DNA from: Phoronis australis
Lineage: Eukaryota; Phoronida; Phoronidae
Assembly: GCA_002633005.1 (NCBI GenBank)
Contig: NMRA01000110.1
Span: 937,915-981,131 of the forward strand
Direction of reading: 5' to 3'
DNA: 43,217 nucleotides
Shown one piece after another: positions 1-10,015 of the stretch; the stretch's first letter is position 1; every line of letters begins with the position of its first letter. A program made the translations under genes and the position numbers. The notes under the pieces are model-generated. The model made no database searches. It had not been told where the DNA came from and saw only the letters and a program-made list of their open reading frames with translations.

Positions 1-383
1 GGAGGGAGATTCCAAGTCTTTCTTACTCTTGGTCACGTGCCTTAGTGTACATGTAGCTTTTCGAAGACTTAAAAATAGACCATGGCTGAAATTGATGCGC
101 TTACCTGGAATCATGGCGCTTTTCCTTGACGGTGACTGAACACAATTCTCAAAATGAATCGAGCTATAGATCCGAAACAACTGTGATTTTTAGTCCACAT
201 TTGTTTTACAATTCATGTTTTGAATTGGTTTTGGTTAAGTGGGGCAAAGCTAGAGTGTTCGCGTGGCCAAATAATGTAGAGTTATGACGGAGTGGAGTGT
301 TAAAACATCGACAGTCAAGCTCAACGAAAATTTAGCTTCTCTATAAAAACATATTACACATATAAACAACATGCTTATTGAAA

Positions 384-440
<57 letters not shown>

Positions 441-1764
441 TCATGCACTTGTCAAATAGAATCGAGACTCCTGGCAGACGATCCTGAGGCTTCTAAAGGA
501 TGGATAGCATGCCTCACACTGTAAACGATGGGCAATTTGCCGTTCGATTTATCCGATGCGCTTTGGGGTTTAGAAAAATTAACCACTCTCATCCGATGTT
601 AAATTGCCTGAATAAGCAGGCAATTCAAGTCACACTCAGTGCCCGAAATTCCTCGATTGTTGCGCAGATCGTCTTGGTATCGGAAGTAGAATTCTACCAT
701 TATAAGGAATACCGCCAGATCGATTCTACTGAGCCAAATGACTACATGTAGCTCGATTTTCTATTTTTGGCTAAAGCATCTGAGCGAAATACAGCTTATT
801 CGAATTCCATTTACGTAGGCCTAAGTGTTTGGCGGAGTAATTCAAAATACATGTATATGTATAATTGATTGTAAATATTGGAAACATACATGTATTTTTG
901 GTCATTATGACCGGGGCTACTTCTTTTGACTTGTCAGTTGCTGGCTGCGACTACTGGGCTGGCGTTGATTGTCTACACTGTGCTTGCCCGTGGCGAATGT
1001 CGGATTAGGTGATTGATTGCTGAATAGTCCCCCTTAATCATCCAGAACAGACAATAAAACCTAGTGGAAATAAACTATTTTAAAAAGTCTTCAATCTAGG
1101 ACAATTTGGCTAAAATTGGGACTACCAAACTAAAGCCGGAATTAAATTTTCTCGAATCAGAGAACTATGGTGTGGGCAATTTTTTTGCGCTAGTGCGCGT
1201 GTGTTATGATGCCAGAACATGCAGTTTTCAGGACGCCAGGCGTTACTTTATAACAAACGCCAGTGACGTCACTTACCATTGAACAAACGTATGCTACAAA
1301 AGCATTTTCAGATTCTATCTTAATAATGGATTTCATACTCTGAAGTCAACTGCTAGTGACACCATATGGCCTGTTCACAAACTAAATTACAACCGGTACC
1401 AAGATACATAGGTAGATAGATAACTCTATCAATAAGGAGTAAAATTGTTATAGTATCAACATTACCTACTGTACATTCTGGTTATCTGGAAATAAATTTA
1501 AAAAATAAACACAATTAACATTTAACTGAATTAATTAAACTATAATTATGATGTGTAATTAAGTATAGTACAGACGATACCGTGACAGAGGATAGTGGAG
1601 TGACGGATGATACAAACATTTTTACCAGTTTCAAAATCTTTGATGTTGTGCAACAGAATGTTCCTTTCTCAACAGAATCAACTATAAATGTTTGCTTAAC
1701 AATATACACGTATTGTTTATGCTGTGGCATTACAAAATTAGCAGACACAGCATTTCTAGTCCTA
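1..1764. other. No recognisable gene
   Basis: AT-rich sequence. An 83-codon open frame at 500-751 (+) and overlapping frames at 1515-1791 on both strands resemble no family I know and have no splice or promoter context, so I treat them as chance. The stretch contains the (TA)n tract and several TACATGTA octamers. Confidence 0.5.
387..437. repeat. (TA)n microsatellite
   Basis: An uninterrupted AT dinucleotide run of about 51 bases. A minus-strand frame here reads as alternating Ile-Tyr and is only a by-product of the repeat. Confidence 0.97.
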
Positions 1765-1773
1765 ATAACTAGG

Positions 1774-2700
1774 TTTCGCAAAGCGACGTGAAATGTGAAT
1801 TATCACGCATATAAAATTGCTTGGTGCCGATTCACGTTACGGTAAGAAAAATGGGTTTCGTAACAACTAATTTTTAAGTGAAGGTGAAGTAAACGTGAAC
1901 AGAATAACTGAGCTCAGGGTGTCCACTTATCGTAGGATATACATGTATATCAGCCAGATTACAAACTACTAGCAAATATCTCTGTGAATGGAGCTTCTTT
2001 ATTTTCATTCTCTTAACATCTAACATAAATCAATCAATTCAATTTAGTCAATTTTTTAAGTTAATTTTGCGATGAGATTTAACACTTTGTGTTCTACAGC
2101 TAGCCACCCCTCCCTTTCTTTCTTCTCCATTTCAAACTTTCCCTCTTCCAGTGTTATCTGCTGTCGTACGTTTTACAGAACCTTTGAATTCAACATGTTT
2201 TGTTTAATTGTATTGTTTTTACTGTATTCCATTCTGCTACAGGAATGCAAGATGGGAATATACGTTGAATATGAAAAAGTCATTTATACAAACTCGTGAA
2301 AAAACGGTCAACTCTTATAATGCTTAAGTTATTTGCAGTTTAAGATATATAGATGCATGCAAATTAAGCTAAAACTATTAACAACGAACACAAAGACGTA
2401 TCTGTTAAAAGTCCATCCTATCTCGATGATATCCAGGGAACCGCGGCAGAATAAGGATTTTGGAAAAGGTGCTTTATTGCAAATGAACTTTATGAAATTT
2501 ATAGACAAAGGAATCTTGTTCATCTTATGCGGAAGCAAATCAAACCCTATCAAAATAAAAATCATTTCTATGTCTTACAAAATAAGAATTAAACAGGGCC
2601 ATGTGTTTCGCGTCGAAAGCGACTCTAATCTCTCTGCTTCGCCTAAACTACTCGAACACTATCGGGATCACGTCACAGCCAACAATAGCATGTATGACGC
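1774..2700 (+). repeat. Left arm of the foldback element
   Basis: Inverted copy of the 2785-3436 arm, with many substitutions and a left-only insertion at about 1985-2255. The subterminal motif around GCGACGTGAA near 1783 recurs near 2745 at the palindrome centre. Confidence 0.75.
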
Positions 2701-2784
2701 GGAATTAATTTTGTGTGATAAATCACATTTACGTCCCTTCCAGAGCGACGTGAACGTGAATTACCACGCACTTATCATACCACG

Positions 2785-3436
2785 TCATACATGCTATTGT
2801 TGGCTGAGACGTAATCCCGATAGTGTTCGAGTATTTTACGCGAATACAGAGATATTAGAGCCAATTTAAACGCGAAACTTGTAGCCCTTTTTAATTCTTA
2901 ATTGATAAGACATCAAAATGATTTTTATGTTGCTTCAGTATAAAATGAACACGATTCCTTTGTCTATAAATCTTCTTAAAAGTTTATTTGCAAGAAAGCA
3001 CCTTTTCAAAATCATCATTCTGCCGGAATTCGCTGGGTATCATAGCACTGGAATGGATTTTAAAAGATATTCATGTCGTTTTTTGTTGTTAAATTTTTAC
3101 ATTCTTGATTCGCATGCATCTATTTATCTTAAACTGAAAACAAATTTCGCATTCTAAGAGATGACCATTTCTCGCAAGGATTCGTAGAAAATATTTATTT
3201 CACGTAAAACAAGTTGCATTGGCAGAGTGACTTTTAATTTTTTTGTAAACTAGCTGACATTTACTAGTGAGGTCTACATTAACTGGATGCCATGAGCTCA
3301 TTTTTTCAGTTCATGTTTACTTTCGCGATCACGTAAACATTTAGTTGTTGCGAAACCCATTTTTTTGTTACTGCAACGTGAATCGGCTCGTAAAATTAAC
3401 CATGCCCAATAATTCACTTTCACGACCGGTTTTGCG
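2785..3436 (-). repeat. Right arm of the foldback element
   Basis: Reverse complement of the left arm. The 79-codon frame at 2918-3157 lies in it and mirrors the minus-strand frame 2329-2565, so neither is taken as a gene. Confidence 0.75.
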
Positions 3437-3574
3437 TGTTGTATGCCTATTAGTTTCCGGCTTGCCCGTTAGGGGAGGGCTGTGTGGACGACTTTCGTAA
3501 GGTAGCACGCTGGTAAGAGACCTCGTAATCAAATACACTTTTAAGCTATCGGACTTTATCTTTGTAACACAACA
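3437..3574 (+). repeat. 5' LTR, 138 bp
   Basis: Runs from TGTTGTATGCC to GTAACACAACA. Its last 44 bases (3531-3574) recur without change at 4231-4274. Bases 3462-3500 recur inverted at 4195-4232. Confidence 0.85.
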
Positions 3575-3592
3575 TGGTGTCAGGATTTAGCT
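3575..3592 (+). other. Primer-binding site for minus-strand DNA synthesis
   Basis: TGGTGTCAGG follows the LTR with no gap. It is complementary to a tRNA 3' end reading CCTGACACCA, as found in many leucine tRNAs. The position is what identifies it; the tRNA identity is inferred. Confidence 0.6.
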
Positions 3593-3634
3593 GGAACATT
3601 TAAGAACTCATAAACGCGTTAAACTGAGAGAGAA

Positions 3635-4225
3635 ATGGCCACGTTTCAAATAAACCCACCTGAAAACTTGAAATTTAAATCTTCGGAAGATTGGCCAAAA
3701 TGGCGGATTAGACTTGAGCGCTTCCGAGTGGTGTCGGGGCTATCGGAAAAGCCAGAAACTGTGCAGGTCATTGCGTTGATTTATAGTCTGGGGGAAGAGG
3801 CCGAGGATTTGTTCAAAACATTCGATCTAACGGACGACGAAAGAAAGGAGTATGATCGCGTACTGGATTCGTTTGAGCGTTACTTTGTGCCGAAAAGAAA
3901 TGTAATTTTCGAAAGGGCGAAATTTAATGCGCGTAATCAAGCCGAAGGGGAACATGCAGAGATATTTATCACCGAGCTGTACGCGTTATCGGAACATTGT
4001 GAGTTTGGCCAGTTACGCGACAAGATGATCCGGGATCTCATAGTTGTCGGAATTTGCGACAATAAACTGTCCGAAAAATTGCAGTTGGACAGTGAGCTGA
4101 CATTTGAAAATGTATCCGAAAAGTCCGACAAAAGGAGGCTGTTAGAAAACAGCAAACGGTCGTTCGTCCGGTTCCAGACGCAGCAGGCGATGAATTACGA
4201 AAGTCGTCCACACAGCCCCCCCTAA
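3635..4225 (+). CDS. Retrotransposon gag-like protein, 3'-truncated
   Basis: A 196-codon frame starting 60 bases after the primer-binding site. It has the character of Ty3/gypsy (K02A2.6-like) gag: an N-terminal segment with P-E-N-L-x-F and a W-P-x-W-x-x-R-x-x-R-F motif (residues about 20-30), then a helical capsid-like region with 'LIYSLGEEAEDLF' (about 48-60) and 'YFVPKRN' (about 88-94). Such proteins form the particle that packages element RNA. The CCHC zinc knuckle expected after the capsid is absent, because the frame runs into the rearranged 3' LTR. The last nine or so residues are read from an inverted LTR piece. The frame is otherwise intact. Confidence 0.8.
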   Translation: MATFQINPPENLKFKSSEDWPKWRIRLERFRVVSGLSEKPETVQVIALIYSLGEEAEDLFKTFDLTDDERKEYDRVLDSFERYFVPKRNVIFERAKFNARNQAEGEHAEIFITELYALSEHCEFGQLRDKMIRDLIVVGICDNKLSEKLQLDSELTFENVSEKSDKRRLLENSKRSFVRFQTQQAMNYESRPHSPP

Positions 4226-4274
4226 CGGGCAAATACACTTTTAAGCTATCGGACTTTATCTTTGTAACACAACA
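4195..4274 (+). repeat. Rearranged 3' LTR remnant
   Basis: Bases 4195-4232 are the reverse complement of 5' LTR bases 3462-3500 with one base missing. Bases 4231-4274 are an exact direct copy of 3531-3574. The 3' LTR is therefore a chimera of an inverted and a direct LTR segment and lacks the first part of the LTR. Confidence 0.85.
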
Positions 4275-4508
4275 TTGCGAAACCTCTCTATTGCGAGTAT
4301 CACGGACAAGAGATTGTATTTGAGATACGTAAAATCGGATGTCATGGCTTCAATAACATACGCAGATGCTGAAAACCATACAACTTGTGGCAGATTGCCG
4401 TGAAAAACTGTCTTTCAGCCATCCACTTGTATTCAGCATCAGTCAAGACTCAGACATGTGGGACAGAGACAAAAAATGCAAACAGTATACAAAAAAAAAT
4501 TTAAAAAA

Positions 4509-4550
4509 CCCTGCACAAAGTAATTAGTGCACATGTCCGACTTGCCAAAA
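4509..4550 (+). repeat. Left terminal inverted repeat
   Basis: 42 bases with a perfect inverted partner at 6266-6307. Confidence 0.9.
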
Positions 4551-6265
4551 AGGGAGATGGATGATAAGATGGGTTAGTTACTTGGAATAATGATTTCCAT
4601 GCAAAAAACCAAATTTGACAATCTGGAATAATTCTGAATGAAATACTTTCCAAGCTCACACCAATAAAGGTTTTGCTTAGAAAATGTTTTAGCAGGATAT
4701 CACCCGTCAACAAATTGTGGAAAACACCCCAATTAGCTACGTGGAGCAAGATGTACTGCGTTTGAAAGTATTAGAGTCGCTTTTAATTGCTTTTGAGAAG
4801 CCTGTTTTGAGTGAGCAGCAAACAGGGTCGAGCCGCACGTTACACCTCTTTGTGTGACTTTCCTGTTACCCCCCTTCATTAGTCATTCTTTGCAATATTT
4901 CACACCCGCTGTGTCTCATTGTTTGTGTCATCAGCTTATATATGTATACGGTGGCATTACTGCGTCACTTTATCTTCACTTGAGAATGAAACAATATGTT
5001 TCGAAATATCGTGTGTCTTTTAATTACACGTATGTCGCTAGGTCATTTACTGTATCTATGTTCAGTTGAGAGTAGAGTTTTGTTCCGAAAGTACGAACAT
5101 AACGGAATAAAGACTGTGAACAATCAAAAGTGTCTTGCGTTTAACAAATTCTGTATAACCGAAAACTTGCTCCCTAAAGGTACAGCCAGCAGGATATCTC
5201 AGGAAGAAAAAATTATATTAGTATTTTGTGATAAGGTGTGCGTAGACTATATCCAGGCGTCAATCGATTTTGGTTACCTTGACATAATTTTCAAGCATGG
5301 GTGGGCTCGTGGCGTCTGTTTAAAGGTCATAGCAACATAATCATTTCGTTGATCTCCATAGACATGAAAACGAATGTCTCATTTTTGGTGTTGATGGAGA
5401 CATGAACCGTGAGAAACACAAATGTGTACTCTGTATTATTTTAAATATTTTGTCCAGAGACAATGCTTTGCGATTGAAGACAATTTTTAATTTCGTTAAA
5501 ATGTTATTGCCCTACAACTTCACTCATCCTGATTTCTGAGGAAACGGCAATATTTTAGTTGTGGGATTTGGATGACCGTCTTTCCTGGGGAGTGTCCCTA
5601 GGAGGGAAGATTTCTTCACCCTGCTAGCAATGCTTTGAAGTCTCTAGCTGAAAAGTGGGTTTGTTAAAATTATTTGCATCGTCTTGCTTTTTGACTTGGT
5701 TGCGTTTATTTTACAATGAAACTTTCTCAATATTTTTTCAGTACCTATCTTTGTGAAAAATAAATTCACCTTTTGCTAATTTACCAGCAATGGACTGCAT
5801 AATCCATGCCTTTGTGTCAACCTGATTCACCTCAATGCCAAGAGAGCTTTCTGCGCTGCTTGTAATACCATCTGTTGGATGTCAGCAGAAAATTGTAAGT
5901 CGACTTAAAAAAATAGCTTGAACAGTACACGTGTGAATCCAACATGAAAATGTTTAATACACGAAAGGAATCCTCTTGAAGAAAGGGGCTATGACAATAA
6001 ATTGATAGGAATACACTCGAACAACACCATGTCTCTTGCACAGCTGCGTTTAACTTCTCTTGTGGCGCACTTTTATTGTCCATCTTGCAAGCTACTATTA
6101 TTTCTTACCCATTTCATTTAACGCCATCTCTATTCCTCTACTACTCTTGTCCAATTGGTTTCCTTTTCATCTCTAGTAACGAGGTTGTGTCCCACGTGGG
6201 TTTTATCATTGATACATACATGTAGGTCGATCACTAATGGTATTTCGCTAGGTAAATTCATTGCC

Positions 6266-6307
6266 TTTTGGCAAGTCGGACATGTGCACTAATTACTTTG
6301 TGCAGGG
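6266..6307 (-). repeat. Right terminal inverted repeat
   Basis: Exact reverse complement of 4509-4550. Confidence 0.9.
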
Positions 6308-7589
6308 CCATATGAAGCTTTTTCCCGGCCTTATTATTGGTCTTTGTTATCACCGGCTGTGTGTTCGTCAGCAGCACACGTACTGAAGAACTATGCAGTC
6401 CTCTTTGCAACCGAGGGTCTTCTTACGCTCAATCAAGACCTTTCTCGTACCATCTATTGTTCATATTTTGTGTGAATTGTGCAATACTTTCATTTGGAAT
6501 CTGATATCAATACACCCTTTGAGCCGAGTGAAAGCGAATGCTGTTATAATGGTAGGTTAGGAAGACCTTATTTGGTCCTGGTCTGCACCTGCAGTGTGCG
6601 CATCACAAGTGACGCTTGGCAACGTGTTTTACATGTATTGAAACGTTAAATGTATCTTTTTCAAAAACCTCATCATTATGTTTATGTCAATTTTCAATGT
6701 TGCATTTTAAAGTGCTTAAAACCACTGTTTACCTTGTTTTGACAAGTTACTACTTTGTTACAATCGTGGACTTGGTATCCAAAAAAAACAGAAAATAGTA
6801 AAATCGAATTCAACAGAAAGTTTTTTTAGTTCCACGGACATGATTGCGAGGTATGAACGTAGGAAGTGTCTACACGTATGTATCGTATCCACCAACACGC
6901 AAGTTTCTTATAGAAACTTAAGCCACATTCGTACTTCTCTGATGTCCATCGGAAAAGTGAAAAGAACAAGGGCGAAAAGAAGTTCAAAGTTGTCCCAACC
7001 ACCACGAACGTAACGCCACACAAAGGTGAATGACTAGAGTGTTGCGATTGGTTTTCTCAATTTTACGTATCAGGTATCGACCAATTAATCCGATCCATAC
7101 TCTATATCAGCTAATCAGCATATCGCCATATACACGTAGTGTTTTCAGGTGTTCTATTGCGACACTCGATTGATTGATGGGGTAGATTTATGTTGTTGTG
7201 ACATGAAGTTGGTGATTTTAACACATGTTCAGCAAACGCGCAGACAAACAGTTAATAAATAGCAAAATAGTACACAACTTTATTTTCTGACATGCTTCGA
7301 GGTTCACTTTTTATGAACCCCAATGATGTCAAGGTCAAAGGTACACTGATGCAAGTAAGAGGCCATGCACTTGTGAGATATGATATGTCAGGTAAACAAG
7401 CTTCTATTGTAGACAATAACTTCAAAACTAAGTGAGAACAAGGTGGTGCACTTGCGCACATTCACGGATGGTTTTATCCAAATAATATACAAGGTCTCAT
7501 TAAGTTCAAATCTATAGTCGGTGTTCGCACTGTCCAAGATACTAAAATTGCACACAACGTATTCTGACATGCATTCTGGATGACTACGT
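6308..7589. other. No recognisable gene; one weak direct repeat
   Basis: Short frames only. A degenerate direct repeat around TCTGACATGC links about 7264-7300 with about 7550-7585, 290 bases apart, suggesting an old local duplication. Confidence 0.4.
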
Positions 7590-7970
7590 AGATGTTTGCA
7601 TATGTTAGAGCCTCTGTGAGACGCATGTTCAGATATGGCGTGTGCTCAGATGTCGACGTGTTTTGCCAACATGACAGTCACCACAGGCTGCACAGTAGAA
7701 TTCGTGCACGAAATGTGAGCATGTAAACAAAAGTAAAAAGTCTTCAGGCTAAGACACACTACTCATCTAAAGCTAGTGAAACCCAAACGAATTTCAAGAT
7801 CAACACACTACACTGTCCCATATGTAGGACAGTTTCCTGAGTTCACACGCTCACACGTTGTGTTTGCTGTGCCGGCTGTGGTGCCTGCTATGTTGGAGGA
7901 AGGCGATGACACTTGAATACACGTACATCTGAACATGTGTCTCACAGACGCTCTAACATATACATACAGT
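7590..7970. mobile_element. Small foldback (MITE-like) element
   Basis: About 7595-7640 (core TATGTTAGAGC) matches the reverse complement of about 7921-7966. Similarity continues inward through ACCACAG...GCACAG and TGTGAGC to about 7735 and 7830. The spacer holds a 7-bp perfect hairpin, ACTGTCC/GGACAGT, near 7808-7830. There is no coding potential, and the target duplication was not resolved. Confidence 0.65.
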
Positions 7971-8316
7971 GTACACAAAACTTACCGAGAGTGGCGTGCA
8001 TGAAGAAATATCCCACGAGACATTATTCCGCGTATCGACCAAGACCGAAGGTCGAAGTCGATTCGCTCTAAGAATTCCTAAGTTTTTTACATTTTTTCGG
8101 CAGATTTTTCAAATATTTCACCCAGACTGTTCAAATGGCGGCTCACATCCTAGGCCTATACATGTATGTATGTACTTGCGCGTAAAGTTGCAAGTTTTCT
8201 CTTGTAAAAGAAACAATTTTAAAAGTAACGATTTATTTCTTGGAAAGAGGTACAATGTAGCAAAGATGAAAACAACGGCAACTGTGCAGTGAACTTGTAA
8301 CATCTCCTGGAAATAG

Positions 8317-8320
8317 TTAA
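8317..8320. repeat. TTAA target duplication, left
   Basis: Directly precedes the left TIR and matches 10012-10015. Confidence 0.75.
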
Positions 8321-8477
8321 AGGCGAAGGCAACCATTTTCCATGTCATTTGAGCTAAAATAAGGTTGGTTGGTTATCCTAGACATATTTTCCACTTAATT
8401 ACAGCTTTTCGTAATTTTATTAATTACTCGTCCGCTACTCCGGAAATGACGTTTTAGGAGGCAAGCATTTGGCGCTA
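8321..8477 (+). repeat. Left TIR of the Kolobok-type element
   Basis: About 157 bases matching the reverse complement of about 9855-10011 with scattered differences and one or two small gaps. Confidence 0.88.
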
Positions 8478-8584
8478 ATTTCCTTTCATATAGTCTGACT
8501 GTGAGAGCTGCCCAGTCAGTCATTGTTCTACCTCGGTTGTGTTAAGTTCCGTCGTCGTTTGCTTTCATTTACTAGTCAGTCAAC

Positions 8585-9592
8585 ATGCCACACTGTTGCT
8601 ACGTACCAGGGTGTACTAATTATCGGCTCACGCGCGCCTTGGGAGTACCTTTGCATCGCTTTCCGATGGATGACACAGTTCGCCGTACTTGGCTCGTTCG
8701 TGTGAAGAACGCAGCGTTACCCGTCCACGCAACGTACAAAGCAGTGGAGAATTACCGTGTGTGTGGCAAGCACTTTCTGCCGTCCGATTACGAAAGGGAT
8801 TTGTACGCTGAACTGATGAAGGTCCCCGCGAAACAACGCTTGAAGAAGGATGCCATTCCGTCTGTGTTGATTCCCGGCAGTGCCCCGTCGCCACCCCCGA
8901 GAAGTGCGTTTTTGAAGCGAGAAGCCTCGCGAGCTGTGGCCAGTACAGTGACTGGAGCCAGTGGAGGCACTTCATCTACTGTCACCCGTGCCTCCGAACG
9001 TACCCCAGAGCGTGCAATTCCTGGAACCAGTAGTGATTCGCCCTGTGCTGTTTTCTCCAGCCCAGAGCCTCTAAGCAGCCCTGCAGCGATATTGAGTAGT
9101 GGGAGTGATTACAGGCCCAGTTCGACACCCAGTGAAGAGGACAGTTCGTCGTCCAGTGAACAGATCGGTGAGCCAAACTTTGATAAGTTTATTGTGGACT
9201 TGTCTAAAGTGTTTGAGCTATTTAGAAGGTGCCAGGTGTGTGGCGAGGGAGTCACACGACACGATGTAAGCAGTTTGGGTGCTCAGGTCACCATCCAGTG
9301 GGAGTGTGTCGCGGGACACTCTGGCAAGTGGGACAGTTGTTCCTCTGTCCGTGGTATGCCGGAGGTCCACTTAACCATGTCCAGTAGTGGCTTGGCCTCG
9401 TCGAACTCTGAACAGCACAAGCATTCCATTGAGGTAGGCATAACAACGCACACAGTGCATTTGCACCAAGATGTGTCACCACGTCTGTCCTCAGTAGCCG
9501 CCTCGTTTCTCTCAACAGCTGCCTGTGCCTGTGCGTACTCTGCCTCGTTATACTCGGGCTCAAACATGTACCCACCCACTGAATGTCCGTGA
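8585..9592 (+). CDS. THAP-domain protein, N-terminal part of a Kolobok-like transposase
   Basis: A 335-codon frame. Residues 1-95 form a complete THAP DNA-binding zinc finger: the first zinc pair at C4 or C5 with C10, W36 in 'RRTWL', the second pair C60 and H63 in 'VCGKHF', and the closing 'AIPSVL' motif at 90-95. A long Ser/Pro/Thr-rich linker follows (about 96-190). A second zinc-ribbon-like block comes next: C216-x2-C219, C241, 'GH' at 244-245 and W249, the pattern I associate with Kolobok transposases. The catalytic part is missing. From about residue 270 the frame is antisense to the P2X7-like sequence, so its last 65 residues are probably not native. The start is the first ATG inside the left TIR. 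In a full element it would bind the TIRs. As it stands it could act only as a DNA-binding remnant or repressor. Confidence 0.8.
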   Translation: MPHCCYVPGCTNYRLTRALGVPLHRFPMDDTVRRTWLVRVKNAALPVHATYKAVENYRVCGKHFLPSDYERDLYAELMKVPAKQRLKKDAIPSVLIPGSAPSPPPRSAFLKREASRAVASTVTGASGGTSSTVTRASERTPERAIPGTSSDSPCAVFSSPEPLSSPAAILSSGSDYRPSSTPSEEDSSSSSEQIGEPNFDKFIVDLSKVFELFRRCQVCGEGVTRHDVSSLGAQVTIQWECVAGHSGKWDSCSSVRGMPEVHLTMSSSGLASSNSEQHKHSIEVGITTHTVHLHQDVSPRLSSVAASFLSTAACACAYSASLYSGSNMYPPTECP

Positions 9593-9677
9593 AAAAATTC
9601 CTCGTCACCACTTCTGTGAACAAGGTCTCCGTCACTCTGATACTGTCACTCTGATACGGGTCACCGACTCCAGCCAT
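9400..9677 (-). pseudogene. P2X7-ballast-like (P2X purinoceptor 7 C-terminal domain-like) gene fragment
   Basis: Read on the minus strand from ATG at 9677. A 98-codon stretch (9579 down) has a 'YMFEPEY' motif, then W-C-x-C-x2-C-x3-P-T at 9468 down, ending in a C-x-C-C at about 9412. This is the cysteine signature of the P2X7 cytoplasmic ballast domain and of the many invertebrate proteins that share it. Two lesions are visible. A 14-bp tandem duplication (9631-9658) shifts the frame between the start and YMFEPEY. The 3' part of the domain is missing where the fragment meets the THAP frame. Unlike the 14.6-kb relative there is no intron before the W-C-x-C motif. It may be cargo or a second gene of the transposon. 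Confidence 0.7.
9631..9658. repeat. 14-bp tandem duplication
   Basis: The unit GTCACTCTGATAC plus one variable base occurs twice in a row. Fourteen is not a multiple of three, and dropping one copy would put the minus-strand ATG at 9677 in frame with the P2X7-like motif downstream. Confidence 0.85.
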
Positions 9678-9854
9678 TTTCAGCTTACAACACACTAAAC
9701 AATCCCTAAATCCAACGTAGTTGAGTTCTCTACTAACCTATCTTGCCGCAGAATACTCGCCGATGGAAAGTGGTGGCGACAATTGTTGAAAAACAGCACA
9801 AAGCAAAAGTAGAATAGAACAGATTTGCACGGTAAAGTCAACACAAAACCAAGT

Positions 9855-10011
9855 GGCGGGAAACGCTTGTCTCCTAAAACGTCACTTCCGGAGTAGCGGA
9901 CGAGTAATTTATAAAATTACGAAAAGCTGTAATTAAGTGTAAAATATGTCTAGGATAACAAACCATCCTTATTTTAGCTCAAAGTGACAGGGAAAAAGGT
10001 TGCCTTCGCCT
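9855..10011 (-). repeat. Right TIR of the Kolobok-type element
   Basis: Inverted partner of 8321-8477, ending next to TTAA at 10012-10015. Confidence 0.88.
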
Positions 10012-10015
10012 TTAA
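10012..10015. repeat. TTAA target duplication, right
   Basis: Directly follows the right TIR. Confidence 0.75.

Larger units (their letters stand above)
3437..4274 (+). mobile_element. Internally deleted Ty3/gypsy-type LTR retroelement (gag only)
   Basis: Starts TGTTG and ends CAACA, the usual TG...CA LTR termini. It is flanked by a perfect 5-bp target duplication TTGCG (3432-3436 and 4275-4279). The order is 5' LTR (3437-3574), primer-binding site directly after it, gag frame, then a rearranged 3' end. There is no protease, reverse transcriptase, RNase H or integrase, so it could move only with help in trans. It is inserted in the right terminus of the foldback element and is therefore younger than it. 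The intact duplication and the identical 44-bp shared LTR segment suggest a recent insertion. Confidence 0.88.
1765..4290. mobile_element. Foldback (long inverted-repeat) element, interrupted by an LTR element
   Basis: Sequence from about 1774 to 2700 matches the reverse complement of about 2785 to 3436 over most of its length, making a near-complete palindrome centred near 2740. Pairs I aligned by eye are 1774-1930 with 3285-3436, 2280-2540 with 2930-3165, and 2606-2700 with 2775-2875. The left arm has about 270 extra bases (roughly 1985-2255). The outer end of the right arm, reading ...TTGCGAAACC, is split by the LTR element at 3437-4274 and resumes at 4275. The left end carries the matching GGTTTCGCAA. 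No transposase frame is visible. The 178-codon frame at 2333-2869 runs across the palindrome and is probably a by-product. Confidence 0.8.
4509..6307. mobile_element. Non-autonomous DNA transposon with 42-bp terminal inverted repeats
   Basis: The outermost 42 bases (4509-4550) are the exact reverse complement of 6266-6307, beginning CCCTGCACAAAG. The 1.7-kb interior has no recognisable transposase. The longest frame inside, 114 codons at 4996-5340 (+), resembles nothing I know. I see no clear target duplication next to the TIRs, so the superfamily stays open. Confidence 0.8.
8321..10011. mobile_element. Kolobok-type DNA transposon, internally deleted
   Basis: The terminal inverted repeats are about 157 bp (8321-8477 and about 9855-10011) and begin AGGCGAAGGCAACC. 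Both ends are directly flanked by TTAA (8317-8320 and 10012-10015). TTAA duplications plus a THAP-domain protein are the known hallmarks of the Kolobok superfamily. Inside are a THAP/Kolobok-like N-terminal frame on + (8585 onward) and a P2X7-ballast-like frame on - (9677 down to about 9400). They converge at about 9370-9410, where both are cut short. The arms still agree at most positions, so the copy is not very old. Confidence 0.88.

Noticed and set aside
2333-2869. 178-codon open frame
   Set aside because: It spans the centre of the foldback palindrome and has no family resemblance; a mirror frame exists on the other strand.
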